Shown piece by piece: positions 32,912 to 42,276 of a stretch of 64,000 nucleotides of DNA. Both the position numbers and the translations under genes were made by a program. The stretch covers positions 1-64,000 of the forward strand of contig JBGPJF010000007.1 of NCBI GenBank assembly GCA_041485285.1, written 5' to 3'. Under the pieces are notes generated by a model. That model ran no database searches. It had not been told where the DNA came from and saw nothing but the letters and a program-made list of their open reading frames with translations. Positions within the stretch are counted from its first letter, which is position 1; each line of letters begins with the position of its first letter. This DNA comes from DATEUP01 sp041485285 (lineage in GTDB: Archaea > Thermoplasmatota > DTKX01 > DATEUP01).

Positions 32912-32937
32912 GGGGCTCTTGAACCTGACTGCGTCCC

Positions 32938-33984
32938 TCATGGTACTGCGGCGGCGTGGGCGACGGGAAGTTCGGCGGCAGGAGCGCGCCACCGCGGCAG
33001 GTTGCGGCGGTAGGTCCAGGCGAACCAGACGGCGGTAACCGGCCCGACGGCGACCATGCCAGGGCCGGCGACGGGGTTGAACGCGCCGTAGAGCATGCCG
33101 AAGAGCATGATGAAACCGAACGCGCCGGTGACGAATGCGAACAAGCACCGCTCGGCATTCGAGGGGTGGAGCGCGCCGCGGAGCACGAGGAGCATCGCGA
33201 CGGCCGTGAACGCGAGCACGGCGATGGTGAGGCCGAAGTAGATGCCCGAGGCCTCCGCCACGGACGGCCAAAGGAAATTCCACATCATCCAGAGGAAGCC
33301 GACGAGGGCGAAGCGCCAGATGCGGGTGGGCGCGACGAGCGCCAGGGGGCGCAGGAAATTCTTGGGGGCGCGGCGTGCGGCCTCGAGGAACGCGAGGCCG
33401 AGGATGGGAGCGATGAGTTGCTCGGGGCCGTGGAAATACGAGAAGGCGAGCGCGTAGACGGGGAGGCACAGGGCGAAGAAAAAGAGGCACCAACCGGTGG
33501 CCTTCTCCGAGAGCAGGCGCTTCCCCTTGAACTCGGGGAACAGGACATCGATGAGGAAGATGGGGATCGCGATGGAGACGACCGCGTGGTAGAGGGTGAG
33601 CGACGCCGCCCATATCCACCCGACCTCGCCGACGCGGCCGTACGTTGAGCTGATGTCGGGCCAGTTGGGGTTGAACCACGAACTGACGACGAGCCCCTCT
33701 TCGTAGACGCCGTAGGCGCAGCCGAGGAGCAGGAGGGTGGCCCAGCCTTTGTCCCAGCGGATGACGGCGTCGCGGATGAGGAGCGCGCCGCAGCCGTAGA
33801 GGGCAAGGAGGCCGAGGAGGTTGGGGCTGACGAATTCGAGGGGGGGCGACGAGCCGGAGACGAGCTCGGCAAGGACGGGCGACAAGAACAGCAGGCTGTA
33901 GATGGCCTTGCGCTGGCGCTCCACGGGGCCACTTGGGAGGGGGTGGCGATTTGAAGGTTCGTTCCCAATCGCTTGCACGAGCAC
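32938..33984 (-). CDS. Polytopic membrane protein of unknown function
   Basis: 348 residues, about nine to ten helices, GTG start. A conserved-looking segment YGVYEEGLVVSSWFNPNW follows the third helix; two adjacent Glu recall CPBP-type intramembrane proteases, but the following Arg and the later His motifs of that family are absent. It is convergent with the transglutaminase-like gene. No function assigned. Confidence 0.65.
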   Translation of the reverse strand: MLVQAIGNEPSNRHPLPSGPVERQRKAIYSLLFLSPVLAELVSGSSPPLEFVSPNLLGLLALYGCGALLIRDAVIRWDKGWATLLLLGCAYGVYEEGLVVSSWFNPNWPDISSTYGRVGEVGWIWAASLTLYHAVVSIAIPIFLIDVLFPEFKGKRLLSEKATGWCLFFFALCLPVYALAFSYFHGPEQLIAPILGLAFLEAARRAPKNFLRPLALVAPTRIWRFALVGFLWMMWNFLWPSVAEASGIYFGLTIAVLAFTAVAMLLVLRGALHPSNAERCLFAFVTGAFGFIMLFGMLYGAFNPVAGPGMVAVGPVTAVWFAWTYRRNLPRWRAPAAELPVAHAAAVP

Positions 33985-34032
33985 AAAGGCTCAAGAGGGG
34001 CCGGCAGCCAGAGGCCCGCAAGGGGTGGGTAC

Positions 34033-34737
34033 TCAACTCACGGGACGGGCGGCCCGCGGAACCCGCGGTTTGGCGAAGCGGCGGCCGGACCGTGCGCCGC
34101 GACGGATCGATTTGGGCGCTCGGGGCGGATCGCCAATGACGGACCTGGGTCGCGAGGCGCGCCGCGCGGCGGCGGCTGCGGCCTTCGCCCGATGGACGCG
34201 AGCGGGCGCTAGCAGCCCCCGCGCCGCCGCCCGATCCATGGCATGGCTGATCGCTCGGCCCACCTTCGCGTCCACATGCTGCTGCGCGCAGACGTCGCAT
34301 GTGCCGATCGTGAACCGGCCAAGATGAACGCCATCGACCCAAACGTCGTCGGGCCCGTCAACAAAGAATCCGAGATTGCACATTGGGCACAGGCGTTCCG
34401 CGCCACCCACGCGGGAGCGTGGCGTGCGTGGCCCGCTGCGGGCTCGTGAAGGCGGCCCGTGACCGCTCACGCGGGCCTTGGGGCGCCGCCCCGGGTGCTC
34501 CGGCGCAGGGAGGAGGCCCCGGGCCCGCGCACGGTCGAAAGCCCGGTCGATGGCGCCGCCGCTACGGGGGCCCACAGACTGACTGAAGCAAACCGTGCAG
34601 GTTTCAACAACGAAACGACCAAGCCGCACGCCTCTCCACCAGACGTTCTCGGGCGCCGATCGTAGCACACCGCGGCGGCACCTAATGCAGGGGAGTTCCG
34701 CGCGCTTCACCTCCTGACGTAGAATGCGGTGATACAT
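34033..34737 (-). CDS. Tandem zinc-ribbon protein, possible MqsA/YgiT-like antitoxin
   Basis: About 234 residues with two copies of a ~60-residue unit: CxxC, then W-x-x-G-V-x-L-G-R-F-x-x-x-T-C-x-x-C, then a helix with AIDRAFDRARARGLL or AISHAMDRAAARGLL. The CxxC-x(~25)-CxxC spacing and LGRF-x3-TC resemble YgiT/MqsA N-terminal zinc ribbons. A basic Arg/Ala-rich tail follows. ATG 34737 is chosen; 34800 is the longest reading. It lies directly downstream of a DUF4258-like gene, the order seen for MqsR-like pairs. The antitoxin role is inference. Confidence 0.6.
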   Translation of the reverse strand: MYHRILRQEVKRAELPCIRCRRGVLRSAPENVWWRGVRLGRFVVETCTVCFSQSVGPRSGGAIDRAFDRARARGLLPAPEHPGRRPKARVSGHGPPSRARSGPRTPRSRVGGAERLCPMCNLGFFVDGPDDVWVDGVHLGRFTIGTCDVCAQQHVDAKVGRAISHAMDRAAARGLLAPARVHRAKAAAAAARRASRPRSVIGDPPRAPKSIRRGARSGRRFAKPRVPRAARPVS

Positions 34738-35042
34738 GAGACATTGCACGGACGGACCGGTTCGATGACGATGCGGAGGCGACCGAAACGGACCAGGCAA
34801 CGGGAACGGTTCGAGGGGTTCGGCACAATCCGCCCGAAGCGGACGGCTTCGACCGCGTCATCAAGCGTGATGCTGGGGCGCTCTCTGCGCCAGAGTTTGT
34901 CCTCAAGGTCCCAGTGAACTGAGCACGGCCGGAGCGATTCAGCCCACAGCGCGGACCCAGAAGGCGGCGGCTGTCGTACGGTCACGCGTGTCGTCGAGCA
35001 GCCGCCTTTTTGGCTGTTGGTAGATGGAAATCGTTGGCGCAC
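34707..35042 (-). CDS. DUF4258-like protein, possible toxin of a type II pair
   Basis: Up to 111 residues. The last ~70 read RRERPSITLDDAVEAVRFGRI and then strands with LVRFGRLRIVIEP and a terminal CITAFYVRR, the compact fold of DUF4258/RelE-superfamily proteins as I remember it. The first ~40 residues look poorly conserved; GTG 34985 is an alternative start. It overlaps the zinc-ribbon gene downstream. Ribonuclease activity is only a guess from the family. Confidence 0.5.
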   Translation of the reverse strand: MRQRFPSTNSQKGGCSTTRVTVRQPPPSGSALWAESLRPCSVHWDLEDKLWRRERPSITLDDAVEAVRFGRIVPNPSNRSRCLVRFGRLRIVIEPVRPCNVSCITAFYVRR

Positions 35043-35115
35043 TGATTATTCCGCGGCCTGCCCCCGCGGGGAGCAGCAGCGAAACCTTCATGCCCGAAGC
35101 CGCTGCATTTCGCCC

Positions 35116-35490
35116 GTGGCCGCCCCGTCGAGGAAGCGCATCCTGGTCGTTGACGACGAGGAGTTCGTGCGCGAGGCGTTCACCGATGTGATCCGCAACG
35201 CGGGCTCGCTGGTCATCACGGCCCAGGACGGGGCCGAGGCGATCGCGAAGCTGCGCGAGGGAAACGTCGCGCTGATCGTGCTCGACCTCGGCCTGCCCGG
35301 GATCTCGGGGCTGCGCGTGCTCGAGTGGATGAGCCAAAACGCGCCGCACGTGCCGGTGCTCGTGGTGACGGGGCTCGAGAACCCGCCGAATGTGCTCGTG
35401 CGCTTCCCGAACCTGGTGAAGATCATGCAGAAGAAGCCGGTGCCGAACGATCTTCTCGTCCACTTGGTAGAGACGTACGCCTTGGAGTGA
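35116..35490 (+). CDS. Response regulator, receiver domain only
   Basis: 124 residues. Acidic pair Asp13/Asp14 (VVDDEE), phosphoacceptor Asp57 (IVLDLGLPG), Thr85 (VLVVTG) and Lys107 before Pro complete a working CheY-like receiver. There is no output domain. GTG 35116 starts just before the first strand; longer frames add junk-like sequence. Phosphotransfer partner unknown; a histidine kinase is encoded at 42748-43485. Confidence 0.88.
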   Translation: MAAPSRKRILVVDDEEFVREAFTDVIRNAGSLVITAQDGAEAIAKLREGNVALIVLDLGLPGISGLRVLEWMSQNAPHVPVLVVTGLENPPNVLVRFPNLVKIMQKKPVPNDLLVHLVETYALE

Positions 35491-35509
35491 GTCCCGCCGG
35501 GGTCCGACC

Positions 35510-36043
35510 ATGACCGTAATGCTCCCCAAGCCTCCCGGGGTGCTCGAACCCGGCTTGGCAGCGGTTCTGCATGAAATGGGGCCGACGGTTTCAACGCTCG
35601 AATGGCGCGTGGCCGACAGCCCGCAGGGGGGAGGCCCCGTGGCGGCGTTCGACCGGCTGTGGGGGTGGGCCGAAAGCGGCACCTGGGTGGCGGGCAGGGA
35701 CCTAATGGAAGTCGTGAACCAGGATATCGACGTCTTCGGGGGGGAGTTTTTCGCCCGGAGGGTGGGGGGGCAGGCGACGGCGGTGACGCTGCGCGCCATC
35801 CCGAAGGTCCGGTGGGACGTCCAATCGGACGACCCAGCGCTTGTGAAGGCGCTCCGCGCGGCGTTTCCGGGCGGTGTGTCGCTGCCGAAAGGGGGATTCA
35901 CGATTCCGCACGGGAGCGTCAACGCGCGGGCGAAGAAGGAGCGGGAGCTCGCGCTTGCCGCCGATGAGCGCGCGCGAAGGCCGCGCCGCGACAACCTCGA
36001 CGAGCTGCTCGGCGGCGGACCGCCTGCGATAGAAGAGGAATAG
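35510..36043 (+). CDS. Hypothetical protein
   Basis: 177 residues, ATG start 20 nt behind the receiver gene, so perhaps cotranscribed. It has Trp-rich segments (DRLWGWAESGTWVAGRDL), a predicted alpha/beta core, and a charged helical tail from about residue 135 with ARAKKERELALAADERARR and an acidic end. No membrane segment. No family recognised. Confidence 0.6.
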   Translation: MTVMLPKPPGVLEPGLAAVLHEMGPTVSTLEWRVADSPQGGGPVAAFDRLWGWAESGTWVAGRDLMEVVNQDIDVFGGEFFARRVGGQATAVTLRAIPKVRWDVQSDDPALVKALRAAFPGGVSLPKGGFTIPHGSVNARAKKERELALAADERARRPRRDNLDELLGGGPPAIEEE

Positions 36044-36149
36044 CCGCAGGGCGGCGAGCCCTTGAAAAATGCGGCCGCCCCCGCCTTCCTGGAGTTAGAC
36101 AATCGTGGAGGCGGGTAGCCAACCGCACCACAAATGGTAAAGCCCGGCT

Positions 36150-39100
36150 ATGGGCCAAACGCGTCGGAACGGTTTGACGGGAATGCGGGGTCGCTTGACC
36201 CTCTTAGGATTCGGGTTGGCGATTGTCTTCCTCCTTTGGGTGGCGGCCGCAGCAGAGGCTTCCCTGCCACCCCCGACGGGTGACTGGGTAGTGACGGGTG
36301 ACACGAACGTTTCGGGGTTGTCCCTGGTCGTCAACGGCAGCTTGATCGTGGACAACCAATCGACGCTGTGGCTGTCCAACGTGACCTTGCGTTTTGATGC
36401 ACCGTCGGCGGGCGTATCGTGGATCAACATCTCATTGGGCGCAACACTCCGGCTCGACGGCGGTAGCGTTGACCGGGGGGATCCAGCGACGCGGATTGGC
36501 GGCAACATCAGCGGATCCGTTCTTGCAAATGGTACCCGCCTCGACAACATCACGTACGAACGCGGCGACGGGACAGGCGGCGCCTATCTCAACGGCGGAG
36601 GTGTGGCGTTGATCGATGTTCGAATGACCGGTTGCCGGATCGGATTCACCGTGATTTCCGGGTGGATCGATGCACGTGGGCTGAACCTCTCGGGGTGCTC
36701 GGGCGCCTTTGTCAAGGCGGACCCGAACGGGACGGGGCCGCTCTCCCTGAACCTGAGCGACGCGCAGGTAGCGCAGACACCGTTGCTCGGAAGCCTTGTC
36801 TGCGGCAACTGCACGCAGCCGCTCTCGATCCGCTTCGCGCGCGTAGAGTTTGTCGTCGATCCGCGCCCTTTCGCTGATGTCGTGTACATCGCGGGCAAGT
36901 GGGGGGATGTCCTGCTGCGCGGATCAGAGGTGAATGTGTCCGGCTCGAATTACACACTATTCTCCGTGAGCAGTGAAGCGATCGAGAATGTGAGCGTGAA
37001 TTCGCTCGACGCCCACCTGGACAACATCTCGCTTTCCGGACCGTATCCCGCCCTATTTGGAGCTGCCCGCCTTGTCATTTCCGGCGGGGTGCGGCTTGAT
37101 TTTCGCGATCTGGATGCGCCCACCGGGCTCGTAACCTTCATCGGGCGCGCTCCGGTTGCCCCTGGGGGACGGTTTCTGGCCACATTTGTGGGCGGCTCTG
37201 TGGGCGGCGCACTTTTTTCCATCTATCAACTCGACGACATCGACGTCGAAGTCTCGAACGTGACCTTTGGAAGGATCACGGTGTCCTCCATCGGCGCTAA
37301 TTCTTCCTTTGGGGTGCGCATCGAGGATTCGATAGGCCGGGCACCACCCGGCAGCGACCCAAAGGATGTGGACCTCGCCGTGGTGGGTGGATTCGGTGGA
37401 ATGGCAAATCCAAGGGTGGAGGTTAAGCGGACCTCGTTCCAGCGGGCGCGGAGCGGCATGGTTGCCGGCTGCTCATGGGGAGCAGGGTTCGGCAAGCTCG
37501 ATCTCGATGTCGTGGATTCGCAATTTGCAAACCTCGGTTCGGGAATCGTCGTCGGTGGCCAGGCCGACGTAGGCGGCTGCAATGTTCGGCTGCAGAACGA
37601 CACGGTCTCCGCCACCGGGACGTTCCTCAACGTGACATCGTTCGGCTCGTCGGCCCCTCGCGCCGCAATCTCGCTTACCGTGCGGGACATCAATTCGGTC
37701 GATGTAGGGCTACTTGTCGATGTCAATGCGAACGCCACGGTGCTCGATACTGTCCCGATTTTCTTCGTCGTGGAGGACGTGACGGCGTCGCGGACGGCTT
37801 CGCTGCTGAACTACACTGGCGCCGGCGCTGACCTCATGCAAATTCGCCGCATTCAGGGCACCGGCAACGGCACCGGTTCCGGCGTGTGGGTCAAGTATTC
37901 AGGCCGGCTGAATCTCAGCTTAACAGACATCGCGATTTCCGATTACACGCAAGGAATCCGCGTCGAGCGGACGGTCGCTTCGTTCCAGCCGGACGATTGG
38001 AACATCTCGAACATTTCGGTTTTGGGCGCGTCTATCGCTGTCGATTTGCGCGCGGCTCACGTGATCGACGGCCGGTTCTCTCTCGACCGCTTCCACATCA
38101 ACGCGACCGAGCAGGGTGTGATCGTAGGTGCGCTGCGCGGCAACATCACGAATGGAACGATCGAGGGGTGGGGGAGGCCGGTCGAGATTCACGATTCCGA
38201 GGTGTATGTGCGCGACACCTACCACAACATCCACAACGTGCTGACCGACTTCCGCCTCGGCGAGGGCTTCCTCGAGGGCTGGGGCAACTACTCCTTTGCC
38301 ATAGGCTGGGCGGCCACCCACGTGCGGACAGCGGGGTGGCGCCTGCAGGCCGCGTGCATCTCCGGCGAGCCAATGTTCGACACGGTACTCGACGCAGACG
38401 GGCGCGCGTTCCAAGGCGAACGTTCCGGGATGCTATACCGCTTCATCCTCAACTTGAGCAACTACGATTGCCGGACATTCGTCGGGAACCTGTCCGTGCC
38501 TGGCCGTGCGCCCACGCCCGTGACGATAGAGCTGGAGGCCGGGGGGGATGTGCTTGTGGAACTCTACGACACGCTCGCGCCGGCGCTATCGCTTCCTCAA
38601 CTCCAGCCAGACGGCGAGATCGTGGTCAATTCGACGGCGACCTTGATGGAGGTTGGGCTCTACGACCCCGAGACGGGGCTGCTCGACCTGGTCGTCGACG
38701 TCCAAGGCGAGAACATCAACACCTATTCGGCCAGCGGGGGGCCGCTCTCCTGGAACCTGTCCGTGCCGCTCGGGCTGCCCTCTGAGACCGCCTACCTCGT
38801 GGTCTTGACCGCCAGGGACGTGAACGGTAGCGTTGCAATCGTGAAAGTGCGGGTTACCTTGGACCTGACGGCTCCCATCGCCACGGTCATCTCCTTGGCG
38901 CCAGGCGGAGCCGTGAATTCTTCGGCCGTGCACGTCGAGTTCGCGTCCGACCCGGACACGGCGTCCATCTCGGTCAACGGAGTTCCCGCCGCGAAGCTCT
39001 CGAGCTTCTCCGATGACCGGCCCTGGGGAATCAACCTCACGCTATCCGAAGGGTGGCATGACCTCGTTGTGGTCGCAGCGGACATTGCAGGCAACCGGCG

Positions 39101-40328
39101 TACCACATCCTTCCTGCTGGAGGTGGACCTAACGCCCCCCGACCCGTCGGTGGCGGGGATCTCGGATGGCCTCGCGGTGGCTGGGAGCCCGCTCCCCGTC
39201 GAGGTGACCTCTGATGTCAACGATACGGTTTTCGTGGATGGTATGGCGCTGGCTGGAGTGGGGGGCCGGTTTGTGACAAATCTCTCGCTGGCGATTGGCG
39301 ACTCGGTGCACAGGATCGAGGTCGTCGATCGCGCGGGAAACCGTGTGGAACTCGTCTACGCGGTCACCTTCGACGTGGTTCCGCCGACGATCGCGGTCGA
39401 GAGGCCCTGGGTGGCGGGCACGCGCAACTATGTGAACGCCACGGCGTTCAACCTGACTTTCGACCTCGCGCTCGACGTGGAAACCGTCCTCTTTGGCGCC
39501 TCGTCGCTATCGCCGGGCACGCCGGGCCACCTCGTGTTGCCGATCATCTTACCTGCGGGCGAGAGCACGCTCCACTTCGAGGCCGTCGACCGGGCGGGAA
39601 ACCGCGCCGCGCTTGCCCTCATTTTCGTCGTTGACACGACTCCGCCCTCGCTGGTGGCCTCCGACCCGCCGGATGGCCATCGCGTGTCGAGGCGGGCGAT
39701 GGTTCTTTACCTCACGGTCACGGAGCCCGGCGAGATTTCGATCGGGTCAATCATCGTCCCCGCGCCCGACGGGTCTGCAAACTTCTCGCTGGTCCCCTTG
39801 GAGGGGCCCTTCAGCGTCGTGGTGAACCTGACGGACTTGGCCGGGAACTTTCGCCAGGTCACGCTCCACTTCATCGGGGATTTCGATCCGCCCACGCTGA
39901 GCGTGGCCACGCCCCTCAACGGATCCACGGTCCCGGGCCCCACTTTCCACATCGCGGGGGTCACGGAGGCCGGCGCGGCGCTGCGGATCAACGGGGTCCT
40001 GATCGCGGTGGGCGAGGGCGGCGCATTCGGTGTCGACGTGCCGCTCGGTGCCGGGACATCGCGGTTCGCGATTGTCGCGACCGATGAGGCCGGCAACGAG
40101 GCTACCTCGGTGCTGGAGATCACACGAGCAACGCCGGGGCCAGACGTTGGGCTGTTTGCAGCCCTCGGCGCGGTCGCCGTCCTTGCGGGGGCTACTGTCA
40201 TCGGCCTGAAGAGGCGCCGCGGGAAAGGGGCCAATCCGGAACCGGACAAAGAGGCATTCGCGGAGGCCAAGCCGCCTCCCCCAACGAGTTCCAAGGGCCC
40301 TCAGCGAGGCCCGCGCCCCCCTCAGTGA
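36150..40328 (+). CDS. Large beta-helix/Ig-like cell-surface protein
   Basis: 1,392 residues. Signal peptide (hydrophobic core about 19-36). Residues about 45-720 are rich in Asn, Val, Ile, Gly and Ser in short repeating strands (LSLVVNGSLIVDNQSTLWL and similar), as in right-handed parallel beta-helix proteins. Residues about 800-1,330 hold about six Ig-like repeats ending in DxAGN (VVAADIAGNRR, VVDRAGNRVEL). One membrane helix and KRRRGKG precede a Pro-rich cytoplasmic end. Many glycosylation sites. Probably a surface adhesin or pectate-lyase-like fold without visible catalytic site. Confidence 0.82.
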   Translation: MGQTRRNGLTGMRGRLTLLGFGLAIVFLLWVAAAAEASLPPPTGDWVVTGDTNVSGLSLVVNGSLIVDNQSTLWLSNVTLRFDAPSAGVSWINISLGATLRLDGGSVDRGDPATRIGGNISGSVLANGTRLDNITYERGDGTGGAYLNGGGVALIDVRMTGCRIGFTVISGWIDARGLNLSGCSGAFVKADPNGTGPLSLNLSDAQVAQTPLLGSLVCGNCTQPLSIRFARVEFVVDPRPFADVVYIAGKWGDVLLRGSEVNVSGSNYTLFSVSSEAIENVSVNSLDAHLDNISLSGPYPALFGAARLVISGGVRLDFRDLDAPTGLVTFIGRAPVAPGGRFLATFVGGSVGGALFSIYQLDDIDVEVSNVTFGRITVSSIGANSSFGVRIEDSIGRAPPGSDPKDVDLAVVGGFGGMANPRVEVKRTSFQRARSGMVAGCSWGAGFGKLDLDVVDSQFANLGSGIVVGGQADVGGCNVRLQNDTVSATGTFLNVTSFGSSAPRAAISLTVRDINSVDVGLLVDVNANATVLDTVPIFFVVEDVTASRTASLLNYTGAGADLMQIRRIQGTGNGTGSGVWVKYSGRLNLSLTDIAISDYTQGIRVERTVASFQPDDWNISNISVLGASIAVDLRAAHVIDGRFSLDRFHINATEQGVIVGALRGNITNGTIEGWGRPVEIHDSEVYVRDTYHNIHNVLTDFRLGEGFLEGWGNYSFAIGWAATHVRTAGWRLQAACISGEPMFDTVLDADGRAFQGERSGMLYRFILNLSNYDCRTFVGNLSVPGRAPTPVTIELEAGGDVLVELYDTLAPALSLPQLQPDGEIVVNSTATLMEVGLYDPETGLLDLVVDVQGENINTYSASGGPLSWNLSVPLGLPSETAYLVVLTARDVNGSVAIVKVRVTLDLTAPIATVISLAPGGAVNSSAVHVEFASDPDTASISVNGVPAAKLSSFSDDRPWGINLTLSEGWHDLVVVAADIAGNRRTTSFLLEVDLTPPDPSVAGISDGLAVAGSPLPVEVTSDVNDTVFVDGMALAGVGGRFVTNLSLAIGDSVHRIEVVDRAGNRVELVYAVTFDVVPPTIAVERPWVAGTRNYVNATAFNLTFDLALDVETVLFGASSLSPGTPGHLVLPIILPAGESTLHFEAVDRAGNRAALALIFVVDTTPPSLVASDPPDGHRVSRRAMVLYLTVTEPGEISIGSIIVPAPDGSANFSLVPLEGPFSVVVNLTDLAGNFRQVTLHFIGDFDPPTLSVATPLNGSTVPGPTFHIAGVTEAGAALRINGVLIAVGEGGAFGVDVPLGAGTSRFAIVATDEAGNEATSVLEITRATPGPDVGLFAALGAVAVLAGATVIGLKRRRGKGANPEPDKEAFAEAKPPPPTSSKGPQRGPRPPQ

Positions 40329-40513
40329 AGCGGCGGGTCCGACATCCAGTGGACGGCGCGCTTGCCCGGCGACTCGCCCGTGACGGCAAGGAAGAGCAGG
40401 ATCACCGCGAAGGGCAGCGACCAGGCAAACGACGAGTGCGTGTGGAGCATCGCCTGCCAGAGGCCGGCGGCCATGACGATCACGATGGCCCCAACGATGT
40501 AGCGCCCGTCCAC
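40322..40513 (-). CDS. Small two-helix membrane protein
   Basis: 63 residues with two hydrophobic helices (about 5-23 and 30-46) and a short His/Pro end. It lies 13 nt downstream of the SRPBCC gene on the same strand and its stop overlaps the end of the convergent surface-protein gene. No family recognised. Confidence 0.55.
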   Translation of the reverse strand: MDGRYIVGAIVIVMAAGLWQAMLHTHSSFAWSLPFAVILLFLAVTGESPGKRAVHWMSDPPLH

Positions 40514-40526
40514 GCGCGCCCCTCCT

Positions 40527-41003
40527 TTAGTTGCCGCCGCCGAGCGAGTCCTGCAGGTCGGACATGTGCCCGGCGAAGTCGTAGTCCAGTTGGCGGTAGA
40601 ATTTCTTTTTGCCCATGAAGAGCGCCATGAGGAGCCCTGCGAGACCCCCGGCCCTGATCGTCACCTCGGCCTCGACCTTGGTGCCGCCCGAATCGGGGAC
40701 GGCTTTCCACACGGCGCGGTAGTTCCAGGCCCCCGACATCTTGATGGTGCGGTCGAGGGGGGCAAGTTCGAGGTCCATGTCGAACTGCTTGCCGCCCCAC
40801 TGGTCGTGGATCTTGACGTTGTTGCCGCTGCGCGATACGATCGTGCGTTTCGAGGGCTTCTTGGAGTACTTGGCCGGGGCGCCTGACCCCTTGATGTACG
40901 CGGGCCGTCCGTGGTCGTCCTCCTGGAAGTCGCTCATCCACTCAAAGATGAGGTCCGGAGGAAAGTTGACGCGCGCGGACTTGGTCCAATGTCGCTCGGC
41001 CAT
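40527..41003 (-). CDS. SRPBCC superfamily (polyketide cyclase-like) protein
   Basis: 158 residues. The opening KSARVNFPPDLIFEWMSDF, the central strand-rich part WNYRAVWKAVPDSGGTKVEAEV and the long C-terminal helix form the START-like cavity fold used for lipids or small hydrophobic ligands. Cytoplasmic, normal length. Ligand unknown. In an apparent operon with the small membrane protein downstream. Confidence 0.8.
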   Translation of the reverse strand: MAERHWTKSARVNFPPDLIFEWMSDFQEDDHGRPAYIKGSGAPAKYSKKPSKRTIVSRSGNNVKIHDQWGGKQFDMDLELAPLDRTIKMSGAWNYRAVWKAVPDSGGTKVEAEVTIRAGGLAGLLMALFMGKKKFYRQLDYDFAGHMSDLQDSLGGGN

Positions 41004-41126
41004 GGGATCGGCGAGAGGGCGGCTTTGATTTCAAACCGGCGGCCCCACTCCCGGGGCCCGGCCGAGCGTGACCGAAACCTGAGGCTTCATATCGGGGCGC
41101 TCCCCCTGTTGCCCGGGGACAAGTCG

Positions 41127-41357
41127 ATGGTGCAATTTGGGAAGCGAGCAGTTTTCGTCCTGGCGGCAGCCGCACTCATTGGCGCGGCGGGAACCGCGGC
41201 GGCCGCGACCATGGCTGCGCCGCAGCACGGCGTCTTGGCGCAGAAGGAGATCATGCCGGGGACGCAAGGCGACCCGGCCCCCCAGCCCGTCAGCACTCCG
41301 CACCACCACGGCGGTTGCCACTGGGGCATGGGCGACCAGTCAATGAAGTACCAGTAA
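41127..41357 (+). CDS. Small secreted His-rich protein
   Basis: 76 residues. A clear signal peptide (KRAVFVLAAAALIGAAGTAAAA) leaves a mature part of ~50 residues with HHHGGCHWGMG near the end, which could bind a metal such as copper. ATG 41127 directly precedes the signal sequence; the longer in-frame reading is not signal-like. No family recognised. Confidence 0.6.
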   Translation: MVQFGKRAVFVLAAAALIGAAGTAAAATMAAPQHGVLAQKEIMPGTQGDPAPQPVSTPHHHGGCHWGMGDQSMKYQ

Positions 41358-41389
41358 GGGGCGCACCTGCGCCTTCGAATTCGCGTTCA

Positions 41390-41878
41390 TCACCAGCGGA
41401 GCGAGCCGGTCCCGTTCTCCAAGTCGAGGGCAACCCGCGACCGCAGCAGTTGGAGTACATCCATGCCGAGCAAGTTGAGTGGGCCGGCAGGCCTTGGGAC
41501 GGCCGCCGCGCCGCGGCTGGACGGGGCCGCGCGTGGCGCCTCGAGGTCTGCGGGGAGGATCGAAACCTTGGGAAGAAGGATCGGCAAAGCTTCCGGCACG
41601 CGAGGGCGCAGAAACACGTGACGCAGAAAGGGAACGGATCCGCGACCCGTCGATCCCCCAATGACCTCGCGCGTTAGCGATTCGACGGGAAGCCCGAGCG
41701 ATCTGGCGACGCCGTCGGCAAGCGCGGAGTTGAACGCTCCAGTGTCAACCGTCATTTTGACGGCACGCCACGGGCTCAGGGAGGCCGGGGGGTGGCCCCA
41801 AGGCTCGGGCAGCACAACAAACGCGTGGAGGCCAAAGGCGCGCAGTGGCGGGTCATACGCAAGTTGAATGTGCGCCAA
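41390..41878 (-). CDS. Retropepsin-like aspartic protease
   Basis: 162 residues. The active-site motif VDTGAFNSAL (Asp45-Thr-Gly), the following LGLP, a GGSTGRG flap-like segment and NLLGMDVLQ are characteristic of retropepsin-like (gag-asp) domains, which act as dimers. A Pro/Ala-rich insertion near 115-135 is unusual. Soluble, no signal. It begins inside the end of the DUF5678 gene, so the two are coexpressed. Confidence 0.82.
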   Translation of the reverse strand: MAHIQLAYDPPLRAFGLHAFVVLPEPWGHPPASLSPWRAVKMTVDTGAFNSALADGVARSLGLPVESLTREVIGGSTGRGSVPFLRHVFLRPRVPEALPILLPKVSILPADLEAPRAAPSSRGAAAVPRPAGPLNLLGMDVLQLLRSRVALDLENGTGSLRW

Positions 41879-42143
41879 GGGCCAAGATCCTCACTAGGCC
41901 CGGACCCGGGGGATCGACATACACGATGGCGACCCACTGCCGCGTGCAGAAGCGCTTGTAGAGCGCCCGCAGGCTGCGCGACGACGCGAGAACCTTTCCG
42001 TTGTGGACGGCCACCCAGCGCCCCTCGTATCGAGACAGCTTCTCGTGGTGGTCGCGGATCCATCGGTGGTTCTTGGCGAAGAGGTCGAGCCGGCGCATGA
42101 GTTCGCGATCGAACTTCTTCTCCTTCGCAGATTGTGGCATCAT
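41853..42143 (-). CDS. DUF5678-type protein
   Basis: 96 residues with a Lys/Arg-rich helical N-terminus and the short domain RYEGRWVAVHNGKVLASSRS, RALYKRFCTRQWVAIVYV, which I recognise as DUF5678, a small archaeal domain of unknown function. It overlaps the retropepsin-like gene by 26 nt, an arrangement I remember from other archaea. Confidence 0.72.
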   Translation of the reverse strand: MMPQSAKEKKFDRELMRRLDLFAKNHRWIRDHHEKLSRYEGRWVAVHNGKVLASSRSLRALYKRFCTRQWVAIVYVDPPGPGLVRILALGAHSTCV

Positions 42144-42276
42144 GATTTCAGCCGCCTTCGGTGTATCTAATTCTTTGGCCCGGTACCTGGGTGTGCGACC
42201 CGGGCCGGGGAGATGAGCCTGCCCTGAAGGTAATCACGACGTCCGTGATCATGCCAAGAGGAGCGGGCGGCGGCGC

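Noticed and set aside
33902..34327. 141-residue plus-strand frame opposite the zinc-ribbon gene
   Set aside because: Ala/Arg-rich antisense of a protein with two well-matched CxxC repeats.
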